This document shows positions 53,240 to 63,159 of a stretch of 64,000 bases of DNA, one piece after another. Source of the DNA: Bacteroidia bacterium (GTDB taxonomy: Bacteria; Bacteroidota; Bacteroidia; J057). The position numbers and the translations under genes are program-made. How positions within the stretch are numbered: position 1 is the stretch's first letter; each line of letters opens with the position of its first letter. The stretch spans positions 1,674,001 through 1,738,000 of the forward strand of contig JAWPMV010000001.1 in the NCBI GenBank assembly GCA_033391075.1. Direction: 5' to 3'. The notes beneath the pieces were generated by a model that was given only the letters and a program-made list of their open reading frames with translations, made no database searches and was not told the origin of the DNA.

Positions 53240-55681
53240 GTGAAAAGAAGTATTCTCATATTACTTCTCCTATTTACTTTAGCCGGAGAATTCATGGGGC
53301 AGAACCATTCCAGCCTAAAGGGATATGTTTCGGCCGATGGGATTCCAGAGATAAGTTACGCTAAGGTTCATCTCTACCTGATAGAAGATAGTAGTATCGT
53401 TGCCAGGACCTTAACAGATGAACAAGGGGAATTTTGGTTTAAAGCCTTAGCTGCGGATAACTATCAATTGAAAATCAGCTTCCCAGGATTCCTGCCTTTT
53501 GTATCGGGAGTTGTTTCTTTGGGAGCTGATGAACATCTGGACTCACTCAATATAGAGTTAGTAAAGGAGGCAGAATTCCTCGATAAAATCGATATAACTG
53601 CGCGCAGGAAGACAATAATTCTAAAGGCTGACAGAACTATATTCAATATATCCGGAACCATACATGATAATGGGCTCAACAGCCTGGAATTATTAAAGAA
53701 AGCACCTGGAGTCGTAGTTAATAGCCGAGAAGAAATCAGCCTTGCCGGCCTCCCCAATGTCCAGGTTCAGGTAAATGGTAAACAAGTCCCTTTATCTGGT
53801 TCTGATTTAGCAGCATTTTTAAAAACTATTCCTTCTTCAGAGGTCGAAAAAATTGAACTTATCAATAATCCTTCTGCAAGTTATGATGCTTCGGGAAGTG
53901 GGGGAATTATCAACATAATACTTAAGAAAAATAAATTACACGGTTCTAAAACCATCCTCAACCTTGGTTATTCCAAAGCTAGGGCTCCCTGGTATAACGG
54001 TGGAGTGAATTCCTATATTCGAAACAAAAAACTTAGTCTTTTTGGGAGCTATAACATTAATTCTGGGACCAACCTGAGCGAAGGAAGCAGTCTTCGTATT
54101 CAGGATGCATTTTCTATCAGTCAGGAGAATGAGATTCAGAGTAATTGGGATACCCATAGTTTTCGGACTGGGCTGGATATATTCCTTAACGAAAAATCAA
54201 GTTTGGGTTTTCAATTCCGGAAATTCAATACCCGTTATGAAAGGGAGGAGAATTCAGATGCTCCCATTTTCGGAAGTAGTCTGGAAAGAATAGATAGCAT
54301 ATTGATATCTACTTTCAGGAACCAGGGTAGGCGTAGTAATTTAACGGCCAACCTTAATTTTCGATCTCGTTTTTCCCGGGACCATAGCTTTTCAATTGAT
54401 GCCGATTTTGGAAGCCTGCTAAATCCAAACTTTAGCCAGCAGCCCAATACTTACCTAAATGCTAACAGGTCGAGAAGCCTGAGTGAATTTAACTTTGAGA
54501 GTGAAAAGGAAACAGCCATTGATCTCTGGGTACTCAGGTCAGATATGGAACTGAATTTTGGCAAGAGTAAAATTCAGACAGGTGTAAAAGAAACTTATTC
54601 TAAAACTACCAATTCCTTTGATTTTTTTAATGTTAACCCTTTTAGGGTACTTGATTTTCAAAGAAGCCAGGATTTCGAGTACAGGGAGTTAATCTCTGCT
54701 CTATACGCAGATTTTCAACATTCATCTGAGAAGGTTAATGTTCAGGCTGGAGTCAGAGCCGAATATACTCAACTAGAAGGTGTTCTGCAGGCCATTCAAA
54801 ATTCAGGCCCGGATACCTTTAAAAGATCCTATCTTGACCTTTTTCCGAGTGCAGGTATTTCTGTAAACCTGAATGACAAAAATAGCTTTCAGCTAAATTA
54901 CAGTCGAAGAATAAATCGACCTTCCTATACGCATTTAAATCCTTTTCTCAACCAACTGGATGAGTTAAGCTTTGAGGAGGGGAATCCATCATTACTTCCT
55001 GAATATAGCAATCGCTTTCAGCTAACTCATGGTTTGAACTACCAGATTTTTACCAGCATAAGTTATAGTCACACACGAAATAAAATTGTTAGGGTCCGGG
55101 AAAGCAAGGGTATTTCATCCACGATATTTCGCTATAAAAATCTGGCCGAACAATTTAACCTGAGTATTTCTACCAGCATGAATTTTCAACTTGCTTCCTG
55201 GTGGAATATGTATAACAATTTTATGTTCTACCATTTGCGGAATCGTGCGGATTTTGGAACGGGGAAAATAGTAAATGATCAGGTATCGTCCTTTTATGTG
55301 TACAGTCAACAAAGCATTAGTCTTCCTGCTAACTTCAACTTTGAGCTATATGGTTGGTACAATTCTCCCGCTCTGTCTGGAGCAAATATGCGGGCTTCTT
55401 CGGTATGGAGCCTGGATGCAGGCATTAGCAAGAAGCTTTTGAATGAAAGAGCGAAATTAAACCTCACCATAAGTGATATCTTTTTCACCAATCGCTGGCA
55501 AAGTCAAGGGGTTTTCGACAACATAGAAATCTATTCACAGGGTTCTTGGGATAGCCGAAGGATCAACCTGTATTTTTCACTTGCACTTGGGAAGACCAGT
55601 GTGGGAGAATTAAAATTAAAGGATGGGCTAAAAGCCGAAGGCAATCGAATCGATTTGGAGCAGGAAGGGAAAAAATGGTGA
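53240..55681 (+). CDS. TonB-dependent receptor-like outer-membrane protein (OMP_b-brl_3 type)
   Basis: This protein of 813 residues has a signal peptide (MKRSILILLLLFTLAGEFMG) that begins at a GTG codon (53240-53242). The only nearby ATG would lose it, so GTG is the true start. A carboxypeptidase-regulatory-like domain (about 25-110) is followed by a plug ('LKKAPGVVVNSREEISLAGL', 'VQVNGKQVPLSGSDLAAFLK', 'IPSSEVEKIELINNPSASYDA', 'GSGGIINIILKK') and a 22-strand type barrel to the C-terminus. It lacks a SusD partner, so it is not a classical polysaccharide locus. The likely role is uptake of iron complexes, peptides or other large molecules. The last 35 residues are unusually charged and extend past the barrel end. 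Confidence 0.88.
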   Translation: MKRSILILLLLFTLAGEFMGQNHSSLKGYVSADGIPEISYAKVHLYLIEDSSIVARTLTDEQGEFWFKALAADNYQLKISFPGFLPFVSGVVSLGADEHLDSLNIELVKEAEFLDKIDITARRKTIILKADRTIFNISGTIHDNGLNSLELLKKAPGVVVNSREEISLAGLPNVQVQVNGKQVPLSGSDLAAFLKTIPSSEVEKIELINNPSASYDASGSGGIINIILKKNKLHGSKTILNLGYSKARAPWYNGGVNSYIRNKKLSLFGSYNINSGTNLSEGSSLRIQDAFSISQENEIQSNWDTHSFRTGLDIFLNEKSSLGFQFRKFNTRYEREENSDAPIFGSSLERIDSILISTFRNQGRRSNLTANLNFRSRFSRDHSFSIDADFGSLLNPNFSQQPNTYLNANRSRSLSEFNFESEKETAIDLWVLRSDMELNFGKSKIQTGVKETYSKTTNSFDFFNVNPFRVLDFQRSQDFEYRELISALYADFQHSSEKVNVQAGVRAEYTQLEGVLQAIQNSGPDTFKRSYLDLFPSAGISVNLNDKNSFQLNYSRRINRPSYTHLNPFLNQLDELSFEEGNPSLLPEYSNRFQLTHGLNYQIFTSISYSHTRNKIVRVRESKGISSTIFRYKNLAEQFNLSISTSMNFQLASWWNMYNNFMFYHLRNRADFGTGKIVNDQVSSFYVYSQQSISLPANFNFELYGWYNSPALSGANMRASSVWSLDAGISKKLLNERAKLNLTISDIFFTNRWQSQGVFDNIEIYSQGSWDSRRINLYFSLALGKTSVGELKLKDGLKAEGNRIDLEQEGKKW

Positions 55682-55745
55682 TGTTTTAGAGAGCAATGGC
55701 TCCGGTATGAACTCATAGAAAAGAACTTATTTTTTCTCAGATAGA

Positions 55746-56906
55746 TCAGTATCCACAAATCCCCAGTATTTTTTGAAGTACTTTTTCTGCATGAAAATAT
55801 TCAAAGGCTATTTCTTTGGCTGCCATTGCATGAATATGGGGATCTTTTTTTAGCATATTGAATGCATCCGCAGCTTCTCGAACGTCATTTACAGCCAATA
55901 AACCTTTACCGATAGGTAAATGGGATGAAAATCCTGTATCCTGGTGAATCACGGGCTTACCTGCCTGGAGGTAATAGGCCATTCGATCTCCTGTCCATGC
56001 ATCCCAAAGTTGGGAATGGATCTGCTTGGCCACAGAGAATTCCCCCGCTGAGTTGGCCAGGTAGTTGAGGTAGGAATTCACACTTCGAGATACGTGATTT
56101 GCATCACGGATTTCCCATCCCTGGTTTTTGAGTTTTTTGGAAGGAATATCTTTTCCTGAAACCGCCATTTCCAGTTTTGCGTCTGTCCGGGAAGGAAGGT
56201 CGATAAATTTATAAAATGCCTCTGCTTTTTGTCCATAAACCTGGCCTTCGTACTCAAGGACTTTATTCGCCCGCCAATTCATCACGGTTGTAAAAGCTGC
56301 ATCAGGATTTGAGTTAATCGGAATTCCTTCGAAAACACCCTGCAAAACTGGTGGAAAAAAGGGCTTCCAGTCGATGCCATCATCGGGGGCCAGGCTGGCA
56401 GCTGTACGAATATTCAGACCTGTGGTAATGTAGTGGTCAAATGATGGGATTTCCAAGGCCATTTCCCGCATTCTTTTGAAATTGATCTGAGACCATCCCG
56501 GTTCCCCATCTACGTAAATGCGCTTGCTGGGAAGCTGAGATTCTTCCTCCCATTCTCTCCATTCCAATTCAAAAAAAATATCAGCACTTTTAAACACGGA
56601 TTCAATTTCAGCTTTGCTATGCCCATGATAATTTCCATGTACATCTACAAAACACCAGTTGTCTGAATTGATGCCGTACTTTTGAAAAAGCTCTTTTAAA
56701 ACTTTAATCCCATAGCCTGGATCATTGGTCCAGCTGTCTTTTTCGAGGTCATGGCAACCGTATTCCCAATTCAGTTTTTCAACATAAAACACCTCATGAC
56801 CCAGGCGTACCAGTCCCGCCAGAAAACTTAAGAAATATAGGCTCATCCCCCCCATAGGATAGCGGACCATTCTTCCATTCAGAATTATGCGTAATTTATT
56901 TTTCAT
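55746..56906 (-). CDS. GT-B glycosyltransferase paralogue A
   Basis: This is one of four related proteins in the window (here 386 residues). The N-terminal domain has 'RYPMGGMSLYFLSFLAGLVRLGHEVFYVEK' in part, and then 'YGCHDLEKDSW'. The C-terminal domain has 'AGEFSVAKQIHSQLWDAWTGDR', 'AYYLQAGKPVIHQDTGFS', 'LPIGKGLLAVNDVREA' and 'EYFHAEKVLQKIL', the nucleotide-sugar half of CgeB-like GT-B enzymes. It should transfer a sugar to a cell-surface glycan from the cytoplasm. It is the last gene of the operon. The pairwise similarity to 56916-58064 is strong along the whole length. Confidence 0.8.
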   Translation of the reverse strand: MKNKLRIILNGRMVRYPMGGMSLYFLSFLAGLVRLGHEVFYVEKLNWEYGCHDLEKDSWTNDPGYGIKVLKELFQKYGINSDNWCFVDVHGNYHGHSKAEIESVFKSADIFFELEWREWEEESQLPSKRIYVDGEPGWSQINFKRMREMALEIPSFDHYITTGLNIRTAASLAPDDGIDWKPFFPPVLQGVFEGIPINSNPDAAFTTVMNWRANKVLEYEGQVYGQKAEAFYKFIDLPSRTDAKLEMAVSGKDIPSKKLKNQGWEIRDANHVSRSVNSYLNYLANSAGEFSVAKQIHSQLWDAWTGDRMAYYLQAGKPVIHQDTGFSSHLPIGKGLLAVNDVREAADAFNMLKKDPHIHAMAAKEIAFEYFHAEKVLQKILGICGY

Positions 56907-56915
56907 AGGATGTAC

Positions 56916-58064
56916 TTAGAATCCGTAATTGGAGAGCAGTTTTTTCATAAGCTTTTTTGCATCAAAATATTCGTGAGCTATTTCTTTGGCTGCTTTGGAA
57001 TGATGACGATAATCCTTTCTGAGCCTGCTAATGGCATCTGCCGCTTCTTCAGCTGTCTTTACTGCCATCAGCCCCAATCCAGTAGGAAGATGGGCAGAAA
57101 ACCCCGTATCCTGCTGTACGACGGGTTTTCCTAGCTGAAGGTAATAGGCCATTCTATCTCCTGTCCACCCTGTCCACAATTGGGAGTGGAATTGCTTGGC
57201 CACGGTAAACTCACCGAAGGAAGCTGCTATATACCGGAGGTAGGAATCAATGCTGGTAGCGATATCGTCTGCATTTCTGACCTGCCATTTATGAGATAAT
57301 AATCTCTCTCTCGGTACATTTTTCCCTGAAACGGCTACTTCCATATTCGCCTCTGTCAATTCAGGTAATCGAATAAAGGTTTCAAATGCTTCTCCTTTTT
57401 GTCCATAGGTGATGCCTTTATGGTTGAGAATTTTGTTTGATCTCCAGTTCATAATGGTGGTAAAAGGAGCATTTTTCGTTGTATTCACCTCTATGTCATC
57501 GAAGACATCTAATAAGACAGGAGGCATGATGATGTCCCACTTGATACCGATATCCGGACTTTTGGTAGTTCGAAATCCGATATTTTGCCCCACGGTTACG
57601 TAATGATCAAAATGAGGAATGGTCATTTGGGCATCCCGCATTTTTTCCAGTTTGATTTGGAACCATCCCGGTTCACCATCAATAAATATTCTTTTAGGGA
57701 CCATTTGGGATTCTTCTTCCCATTCGCCCCATTCCATTTCAATAAAAAGGTCTGCTGTTTTAAAAATCTCTTCAATAACAGTTTTATCAAGGCCCCAATA
57801 TTGTCCCGCAACATCAACAAAGCACCATTTATCGGCCATTCCATATTCAGTAAGGACTTGCTGTATTATCCCTAAGCCATACGTAGGATCATCGCTCATA
57901 GAACGCTTGGCGACATCATAGCATCCGTATTCGTAATCGCATTTTTCTACAAAATAGACTTCATGTCCCAGGCTCATTAAGCCTTTTAGCCAGCTTAAAT
58001 GCCATAAGGTCATCCCTCCAAGCGGATATTTAACGATCGTACCATTTACAATTATTCTAGCCAT
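56916..58064 (-). CDS. GT-B glycosyltransferase paralogue B
   Basis: This protein of 382 residues is the closest partner of the gene at 55746: both have 'DGEPGW', 'WEEESQ', 'FTTIMNWRSN' or 'FTTVMNWRAN', and 'WTGDRMAYYLQ-GKPV' in the same positions. The N-terminal motif is 'VKYPLGGMTLWHLSWLKGL'. The pair probably arose by tandem duplication. Acceptors are probably different sugars of the same polymer. It lies 9 bp before paralogue A and 3 bp after the deacetylase-like gene. Confidence 0.8.
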   Translation of the reverse strand: MARIIVNGTIVKYPLGGMTLWHLSWLKGLMSLGHEVYFVEKCDYEYGCYDVAKRSMSDDPTYGLGIIQQVLTEYGMADKWCFVDVAGQYWGLDKTVIEEIFKTADLFIEMEWGEWEEESQMVPKRIFIDGEPGWFQIKLEKMRDAQMTIPHFDHYVTVGQNIGFRTTKSPDIGIKWDIIMPPVLLDVFDDIEVNTTKNAPFTTIMNWRSNKILNHKGITYGQKGEAFETFIRLPELTEANMEVAVSGKNVPRERLLSHKWQVRNADDIATSIDSYLRYIAASFGEFTVAKQFHSQLWTGWTGDRMAYYLQLGKPVVQQDTGFSAHLPTGLGLMAVKTAEEAADAISRLRKDYRHHSKAAKEIAHEYFDAKKLMKKLLSNYGF

Positions 58065-58067
58065 GAC

Positions 58068-59549
58068 TTAAGGATTTAGCTTGATTTTCCATGCCTGTTC
58101 ATCTTTTAGTTCCCATTCCCAGTCGGTATCTTTTCCATTAATTGAAACTTGAAGTCCCTTAAGTTTATCCAGCTTCCTGTCTATTATGGAAAGCCTGAAG
58201 GGAAGTTGCGGAAGTAGGTCCTTTCCTGATTGAAGCTTTATTTCTAATATTTCTTTTTTCGTTTCGGCTTCTATTTTTAACTGAAGGCGGGCAAGTAACT
58301 CCTGAAAATCTATGAATTCTCTACTGCCCGCTAGTTCCCAGCTTTGGAGAGAGCTTTCCAACCAAGGTATTCCCTCATTGATTAGATCGAAATCATGGAA
58401 GTATGCCACCACTGGCCAGGAACCCTTGAAAAAATCAGCATGAGCTTCGTCCAAATAGGGGGATTGTATCTGCTGACACCAACAAATACGGTTATCGATT
58501 CTTATACCCAGGTAATAACTGGCAATCAATTGATAACCTGCAGCAAGCACCCACATTTGGGCAAGTTCTGTAAAGACTTCTCCCGGGAATACAAAAGTCA
58601 AGGGAGGGGAATCAAAATACTCATTGATCAGGGCCGATGCTTTGTATTCGGGACGTTCATGTGCTGGGGACTTTTCCAAAATCCTACAGGCATCCTTGCT
58701 GTATTCTCTGTACCAGTTTACATTTTCATGCTTATCAGTAGCGGCATGCCAGGCCTTGAGGTCTGGATAGAGATGAGTATACCCATGAGCAGCTATGGAC
58801 AAAAGCTCTTGGTCTTTCAAATGTTTCAATCCTCTAAATTCAGAGGGAGATTGAAGCGGTGAATGGTTAATTCCCGCTGAATCATCAACCCAGGCTGAAA
58901 CATAAGCAATGCTCATACGTGCAGTTTTTTGGTCCAGAATTTCTCCCAGTTGCATCCATTCTTTTTCCTGCAGTTTTTTTGCCAGGTATTGATTGTGATG
59001 AAAGGGTTCAGAACTGCCTGGATCGTCCATACGCAATACCGTACTTCCCTGCCAATCCAAATGTATTTGAGGCCCCTTTAGGTGCTGACAAATTAACTTC
59101 CGGACTTGATCTGCGTAGGCTGGGTTTTCCGCTTGTTTATGCATCGGAGAAAAGGGAAATTCAAGCAATGTTCCGGATTTATAAATGCTGGCTGCAACTT
59201 GTTCTGCCTCTTCATTCCAGACAAGCAAACATCTTTCTACATGTTGTAGCCAGGACAAGAATAGCTTTTGTTGCTCCTTGGGATATTGCCCCCATTTCCC
59301 GCATAGGACTAACAGCCTGGGAGATTGGGCTTGTTTTGATTTATTTAGGAACCGAGTAGGACTTTGTATTTCTACTTCCCAACCCATAAAATGAAAAAAC
59401 ATAAAGTAATCCAGGCTTTCTCTTTCTTTAGCATCTATCCATCCCCCATGTCCCCACAGGGAGTGGCTGGGATTTACCAGCTGCTCCTCGCTCAGGATGC
59501 ATACTTTCATCCCCTTAGCGTTTCGATATGGAGAATTAGGGTTTTTCAT
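58068..59549 (-). CDS. Polysaccharide deacetylase-like (NodB-type) protein
   Basis: This protein of 493 residues has NodB metal-site motifs in its middle: 'VLRMDDPGSS' with Asp175-Asp176, and 'SIAAHGYTHLYPD' with His255 and His259. The N-terminal 165 residues have no clear family. The C-terminal 90 residues are beta-rich ('IKLQSGKDLLPQLPFRLSI'), perhaps a sugar-binding domain. It may remove acetyl groups from a surface glycan. There is no signal peptide, which is unusual for a periplasmic deacetylase, so it may act on cytoplasmic lipid-linked sugars. It overlaps the GT4 gene by 4 bp. Met14 is an alternative start. Confidence 0.65.
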   Translation of the reverse strand: MKNPNSPYRNAKGMKVCILSEEQLVNPSHSLWGHGGWIDAKERESLDYFMFFHFMGWEVEIQSPTRFLNKSKQAQSPRLLVLCGKWGQYPKEQQKLFLSWLQHVERCLLVWNEEAEQVAASIYKSGTLLEFPFSPMHKQAENPAYADQVRKLICQHLKGPQIHLDWQGSTVLRMDDPGSSEPFHHNQYLAKKLQEKEWMQLGEILDQKTARMSIAYVSAWVDDSAGINHSPLQSPSEFRGLKHLKDQELLSIAAHGYTHLYPDLKAWHAATDKHENVNWYREYSKDACRILEKSPAHERPEYKASALINEYFDSPPLTFVFPGEVFTELAQMWVLAAGYQLIASYYLGIRIDNRICWCQQIQSPYLDEAHADFFKGSWPVVAYFHDFDLINEGIPWLESSLQSWELAGSREFIDFQELLARLQLKIEAETKKEILEIKLQSGKDLLPQLPFRLSIIDRKLDKLKGLQVSINGKDTDWEWELKDEQAWKIKLNP

Positions 59550-60850
59550 TTTCTTCTCAGATAGTTGGGAAATAGATTTTTGTGGGATAATACTTCTTCA
59601 AAACCCTTTGTCAGAGCCTTTCCTACAGCCTGAATGGAAAACTTGTCTTCGGCGATCTCCCGGACGAATGCTGACATTTTTCTTGCAGTATGAGGATTCT
59701 GTGCTTGTTCCTTCATTGCTAGATAAAGCGACTGGTCATCTCCTGCTTCAAAAATCCACCCGCTTTTTCCCGGAAGGACCAGTTCTCCAATTCCACCTAC
59801 ACTTGAGGAAATGACCGGGATGCCACAGGAAAAGGCTTCTCCAATTACCCCCGGAACTCCTTCCCTTGCCGAAGCCATAATAAGAACTTCCGAAGCGTTC
59901 AGGTAGTGGCATTTATCCTGATCCCCAGCGACCCATCCCAGAAAGTGGATTCTGTCTCCGGCTTCTTCTTTTGCCAAATACTTCAGATCAGATTCATCTT
60001 GCCCTTTACCCAAAACAAGCAGATCAATTTCATCGTATTCTTTGGTTATTTTGCCAAAAGCTTTGATTATGGATCCCAATCTTTTGAAGCGCTCGTTGAG
60101 TCTCCCGATGTATATGAAATACCTTCGATTTGGATCGAGTCCTGTTCGTCTGCAAGCTTCTTCTCGATCCATAGAGCGGTAGATGTCTGTATCGATGGGA
60201 GGGCGAATAATACTCATTTTACTCCTTGAGATCCTGTACCGCTGGTTTAGCATAGCCATTTCAGAATCTGCGGAGGGGAAAACCCAATCAGCTCTGGGCA
60301 GGGTAAATTTCCGGATCGACTTTCCTAAATATCCTTCTGGTGTACTCCCTGTGTGATAAGCCAGGAGAGGGATTCTCAAAACTCTGCTTAAGAGCCAGCA
60401 TATGTCGTATTTCCCACTGCAATAGTCCTGAACCAAAATAGCATCCGGTTTTAGGCTGATGAGTTTTCTGAAAAATTGAAAACTCCAGGGGAGCAGATAA
60501 GATGAAATACCTGCATAAGCCCGGTAGTGGGCTTGCCATCTCCAGGCAAAGGAAGGAAGGTAAAAGGCTTTCCAAAGTAGGCGATGAAGGAAGGATGATT
60601 TAAGCATGATGACTTCTCCTCCTATGTATTGATGCCTATCCTCATTTAATTCTGGTTTTAGGGTGAATGCCATCCATTTTATCATCCCTACCTTTTCTTG
60701 AATGATTCGTAACCAGGCATGGCTACCTGTATTGTGCCAGCTGGTCGCAAAATCCTTTTGGTTAACTCCATAATGGGGATAAAAGTCTTCAAATACGTCG
60801 GGGTAGTCGAAGAAGGCAATCGTGGGTCTACGGAGCTTATTTTTAGCCAT
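59546..60850 (-). CDS. Family 4 glycosyltransferase
   Basis: This protein of 434 residues is a typical GT4 enzyme. The C-terminal half has 'YIGRLNERFKRLGSIIKAFGKI', 'DLLVLGKGQDESDLKYLAK', 'IHFLGWVAGD' and the donor-binding 'REGVPGVIGEAFSCGIPVISSSVGGIGELV', with the EX7E pattern. The N-terminal half carries an acceptor domain with long hydrophobic segments and 'AYHTGSTPEGYLGK'. It would add a sugar to the growing polymer from a nucleotide donor. It overlaps the next gene downstream by 4 bp and the upstream gene by 8 bp, so it is in one operon with them. Confidence 0.9.
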   Translation of the reverse strand: MAKNKLRRPTIAFFDYPDVFEDFYPHYGVNQKDFATSWHNTGSHAWLRIIQEKVGMIKWMAFTLKPELNEDRHQYIGGEVIMLKSSFLHRLLWKAFYLPSFAWRWQAHYRAYAGISSYLLPWSFQFFRKLISLKPDAILVQDYCSGKYDICWLLSRVLRIPLLAYHTGSTPEGYLGKSIRKFTLPRADWVFPSADSEMAMLNQRYRISRSKMSIIRPPIDTDIYRSMDREEACRRTGLDPNRRYFIYIGRLNERFKRLGSIIKAFGKITKEYDEIDLLVLGKGQDESDLKYLAKEEAGDRIHFLGWVAGDQDKCHYLNASEVLIMASAREGVPGVIGEAFSCGIPVISSSVGGIGELVLPGKSGWIFEAGDDQSLYLAMKEQAQNPHTARKMSAFVREIAEDKFSIQAVGKALTKGFEEVLSHKNLFPNYLRRK

Positions 60851-62030
60851 GTTTCATGCATCTTTCGAGTAAAGAGTCCAGAACTTTATCTGAATCAAAG
60901 TAGGTTTCAGCTATTGATCTTGCAGCATCAGCATGTCTATCAATATTAGAAGCAGTTTCTTCCAGGGCTTCAATTGCTTCTTCAGGATTGGAGAAACATA
61001 GCAGACCTTCTCCTGTTTTCATGTAATTTGAAAATCCTGTATCCTGGAGTATCACCGGCCTACCACTGGCCAGGTAACAGGCGCTCCTTTCACTAAACCA
61101 GCCGGACCAGCTTTTGACATACCCATCTTTGGCTACACTAAATTCTCCCAGAGAGTCTTGCAGAAAGGATTGATAATCCCATGGATATAGCGCTACTTCC
61201 AGGGGATTGGTGATTGTCCAACCCGCCTGTCGTAATTCCTTTCGTGGGGCCTTGGGACTGCCCATTGCTATCTTAAATTCCTGTTTGCATTTTTCTGGGA
61301 TTTGGAAATAGGCTTGAAAGCTTTCTCTTTTCATGCCATAATGGACTCCTTTGTATTGCAAGTCCTTGTAGCTTCTCCATTGCATGATGGTTGTGAAGCT
61401 GCTGTTTTTATCTGGTTGCGAAGGTTTCCAGTTTGAAATGACTATGGGCTGCTTGCTTATTTGCCAGCTAAATCCATCATCAGGAATGCTGCAACCGCTA
61501 AGGTTTATATTGCCACCAAAGCTAAAGAAACGATTGTGTTGGGCACAGAGTTCTTTTCTTTTGGGCTCTGTAAGGTTTCTTATTTGGGTGAAAAGAGGGT
61601 CAGTGTCTATGAAAGCTCGATGAGGTATTTGCAGCCAAAAATCCCTCAAGACATTGGCACCTGATAAATTGAGAAGGAGATCAAATTCTCTGGTTTGATT
61701 TTTCAATTTTTCTCCCTGCGGACCGTAAAAAGTATCCGTCAGCCCATCATAATAGGCCCAGATTTCTTCCAGTTGAAAGCGTTTAAAGACTTTCGTCAAA
61801 TACTTGATTCCGTAAGAAGGGTCCTGATTATTTTCACCACTAATGGGATTATAACAGGCATATTCGCTATCTCCACTGTCTTCAAAATAGTATACTTCAT
61901 GCCCCAGCTTTTTTAGGCCCAATACGTATTGCAGGTGATGCCAGAACATTCCTCCCATGGGCCCCCTCAGAAGATAGCCCATCACCAGGATTTTTAAACC
62001 CTTTTTGTATTTAGGAGATCCCGAGTTCAT
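60843..62030 (-). CDS. GT-B glycosyltransferase paralogue C (divergent)
   Basis: This is the most divergent of the four paralogues (395 residues from the ATG at 62030; an ATG at 62060 adds ten residues and lengthens the overlap with the upstream gene). It keeps 'GPMGGMFWHHLQYVLGLKKLGHEVYYFED' in part, 'FTTIMQWRSYKDLQYKG', 'WFSERSACYLASGRPVILQDTGF' and 'ETYFDSDKVL'. A loop with 'LLLNLSGANVLRDFWLQIP' replaces the 'WEEESQ' segment of the others. It probably has another acceptor. It overlaps the next paralogue's 3' end by 20 bp. Confidence 0.78.
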   Translation of the reverse strand: MNSGSPKYKKGLKILVMGYLLRGPMGGMFWHHLQYVLGLKKLGHEVYYFEDSGDSEYACYNPISGENNQDPSYGIKYLTKVFKRFQLEEIWAYYDGLTDTFYGPQGEKLKNQTREFDLLLNLSGANVLRDFWLQIPHRAFIDTDPLFTQIRNLTEPKRKELCAQHNRFFSFGGNINLSGCSIPDDGFSWQISKQPIVISNWKPSQPDKNSSFTTIMQWRSYKDLQYKGVHYGMKRESFQAYFQIPEKCKQEFKIAMGSPKAPRKELRQAGWTITNPLEVALYPWDYQSFLQDSLGEFSVAKDGYVKSWSGWFSERSACYLASGRPVILQDTGFSNYMKTGEGLLCFSNPEEAIEALEETASNIDRHADAARSIAETYFDSDKVLDSLLERCMKHG

Positions 62031-63159
62031 GGCAAAATTCTTTGAGTACCCATTTTGCATCCAGAAGATCGCAGGCTATCTCTCGAGCTTTTTTAGAATG
62101 CTTAGCGTGATTTCCCCGGATTTCATCAATCGCAGTCAAAGCTTCATCTGAAGTAGTAAATGCGAACAAACCTTCTCCTACGGGTAAAAAATCTGAATAA
62201 CCCGTATCCTGTAAGATTACAGGTCTTCCACTTGCTAGATAAGCGCTACTTCTGTCGCTGAACCAGCCCGTACGATTGGCTACAAAAACCTGTTTACAAA
62301 CTGTCAGTTCTGCATAAGAATCCAGGATGTACCTTTTGAAGCGCTCATAGGAAAGGGTCATGGCTCTTCCGTCTTCGATTTGCCAGCCAAAACTTTTTAG
62401 GAGTTCCAGGGGAAGCTTTTTACCTGATACTGCTATTTCCAGAGGTGCGGAAGTTTGATTTGGGAGCTCAATTATTTTTTCGAACTCCAGGTCTTTTTGG
62501 CCAAAAGTTTTGCCTTTGTATTGGATAGGAGCATGGGAACGCCAATTCATGACCGTTGAGAAAGCCGCATTTTTCGGTGGAGGTTGTACTTCAAATAAGC
62601 CGGCATTGACGGGATGTAAGACATGCTTCCAGTTTTTAGATGCAGTAGGAGATGAACTTGCATCTGTACCCACAAGCATTCCGTTGGTAAAATAGTGATC
62701 ATAGCCAGATAATTGTTCACCTGCTTCCAGTCTGTGGCTCATTTTGATCTGGGTAAAAGCAGGTTCTCCATCTATCAATACCCTCATTTGACAGCCTTCG
62801 GATTCTTCTGCCCAGCTACCATGAGATCCCATGTCAATGAAAAGGTCTGCAGTACGAAAAATTTCCTCAACTTTCGTTTTGCTTAGGCCGTGGTACAAAT
62901 CTCCGTACTGTACAAAACACCAATTATTCTCTAATCCAAAGGGCTTCAATAATTCTTTCAGAACCTGTAGTCCATACGCGCAATCATTGCTCATTTCTTC
63001 TTTTATGGGATGATAACAGGCATTTTCGTATCCAAACTTTTCTACAAAGTAGATTTCATGCCCCAGTTTTTGAAAGCCTATGATGTATTGCAAAACCCAG
63101 GACAACATACCCCCTAATGGATATCGGACCATATATGAACCCAGAACTATCCGTGCCAT
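62011..63159 (-). CDS. GT-B glycosyltransferase paralogue D
   Basis: This protein of 382 residues starts 'MARIVLGSYMVRYPLGGMLSW' and continues 'GFQKLGHEIYFVEKFGYE', with 'FSTVMNWRSHAPIQYKGKTFGQK', 'TGWFSDRSSAYLASGRPVILQD' and 'LLDAKWVLKEF'. It shares the whole layout with paralogue B, with 'SWAEESEGCQMRVLIDGEPAF' in place of the acidic loop. The set of four suggests repeated duplication within the operon followed by change of specificity. Its start overlaps the end of the pyruvyl-transferase gene by 13 bp. Confidence 0.8.
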   Translation of the reverse strand: MARIVLGSYMVRYPLGGMLSWVLQYIIGFQKLGHEIYFVEKFGYENACYHPIKEEMSNDCAYGLQVLKELLKPFGLENNWCFVQYGDLYHGLSKTKVEEIFRTADLFIDMGSHGSWAEESEGCQMRVLIDGEPAFTQIKMSHRLEAGEQLSGYDHYFTNGMLVGTDASSSPTASKNWKHVLHPVNAGLFEVQPPPKNAAFSTVMNWRSHAPIQYKGKTFGQKDLEFEKIIELPNQTSAPLEIAVSGKKLPLELLKSFGWQIEDGRAMTLSYERFKRYILDSYAELTVCKQVFVANRTGWFSDRSSAYLASGRPVILQDTGYSDFLPVGEGLFAFTTSDEALTAIDEIRGNHAKHSKKAREIACDLLDAKWVLKEFCHELGIS

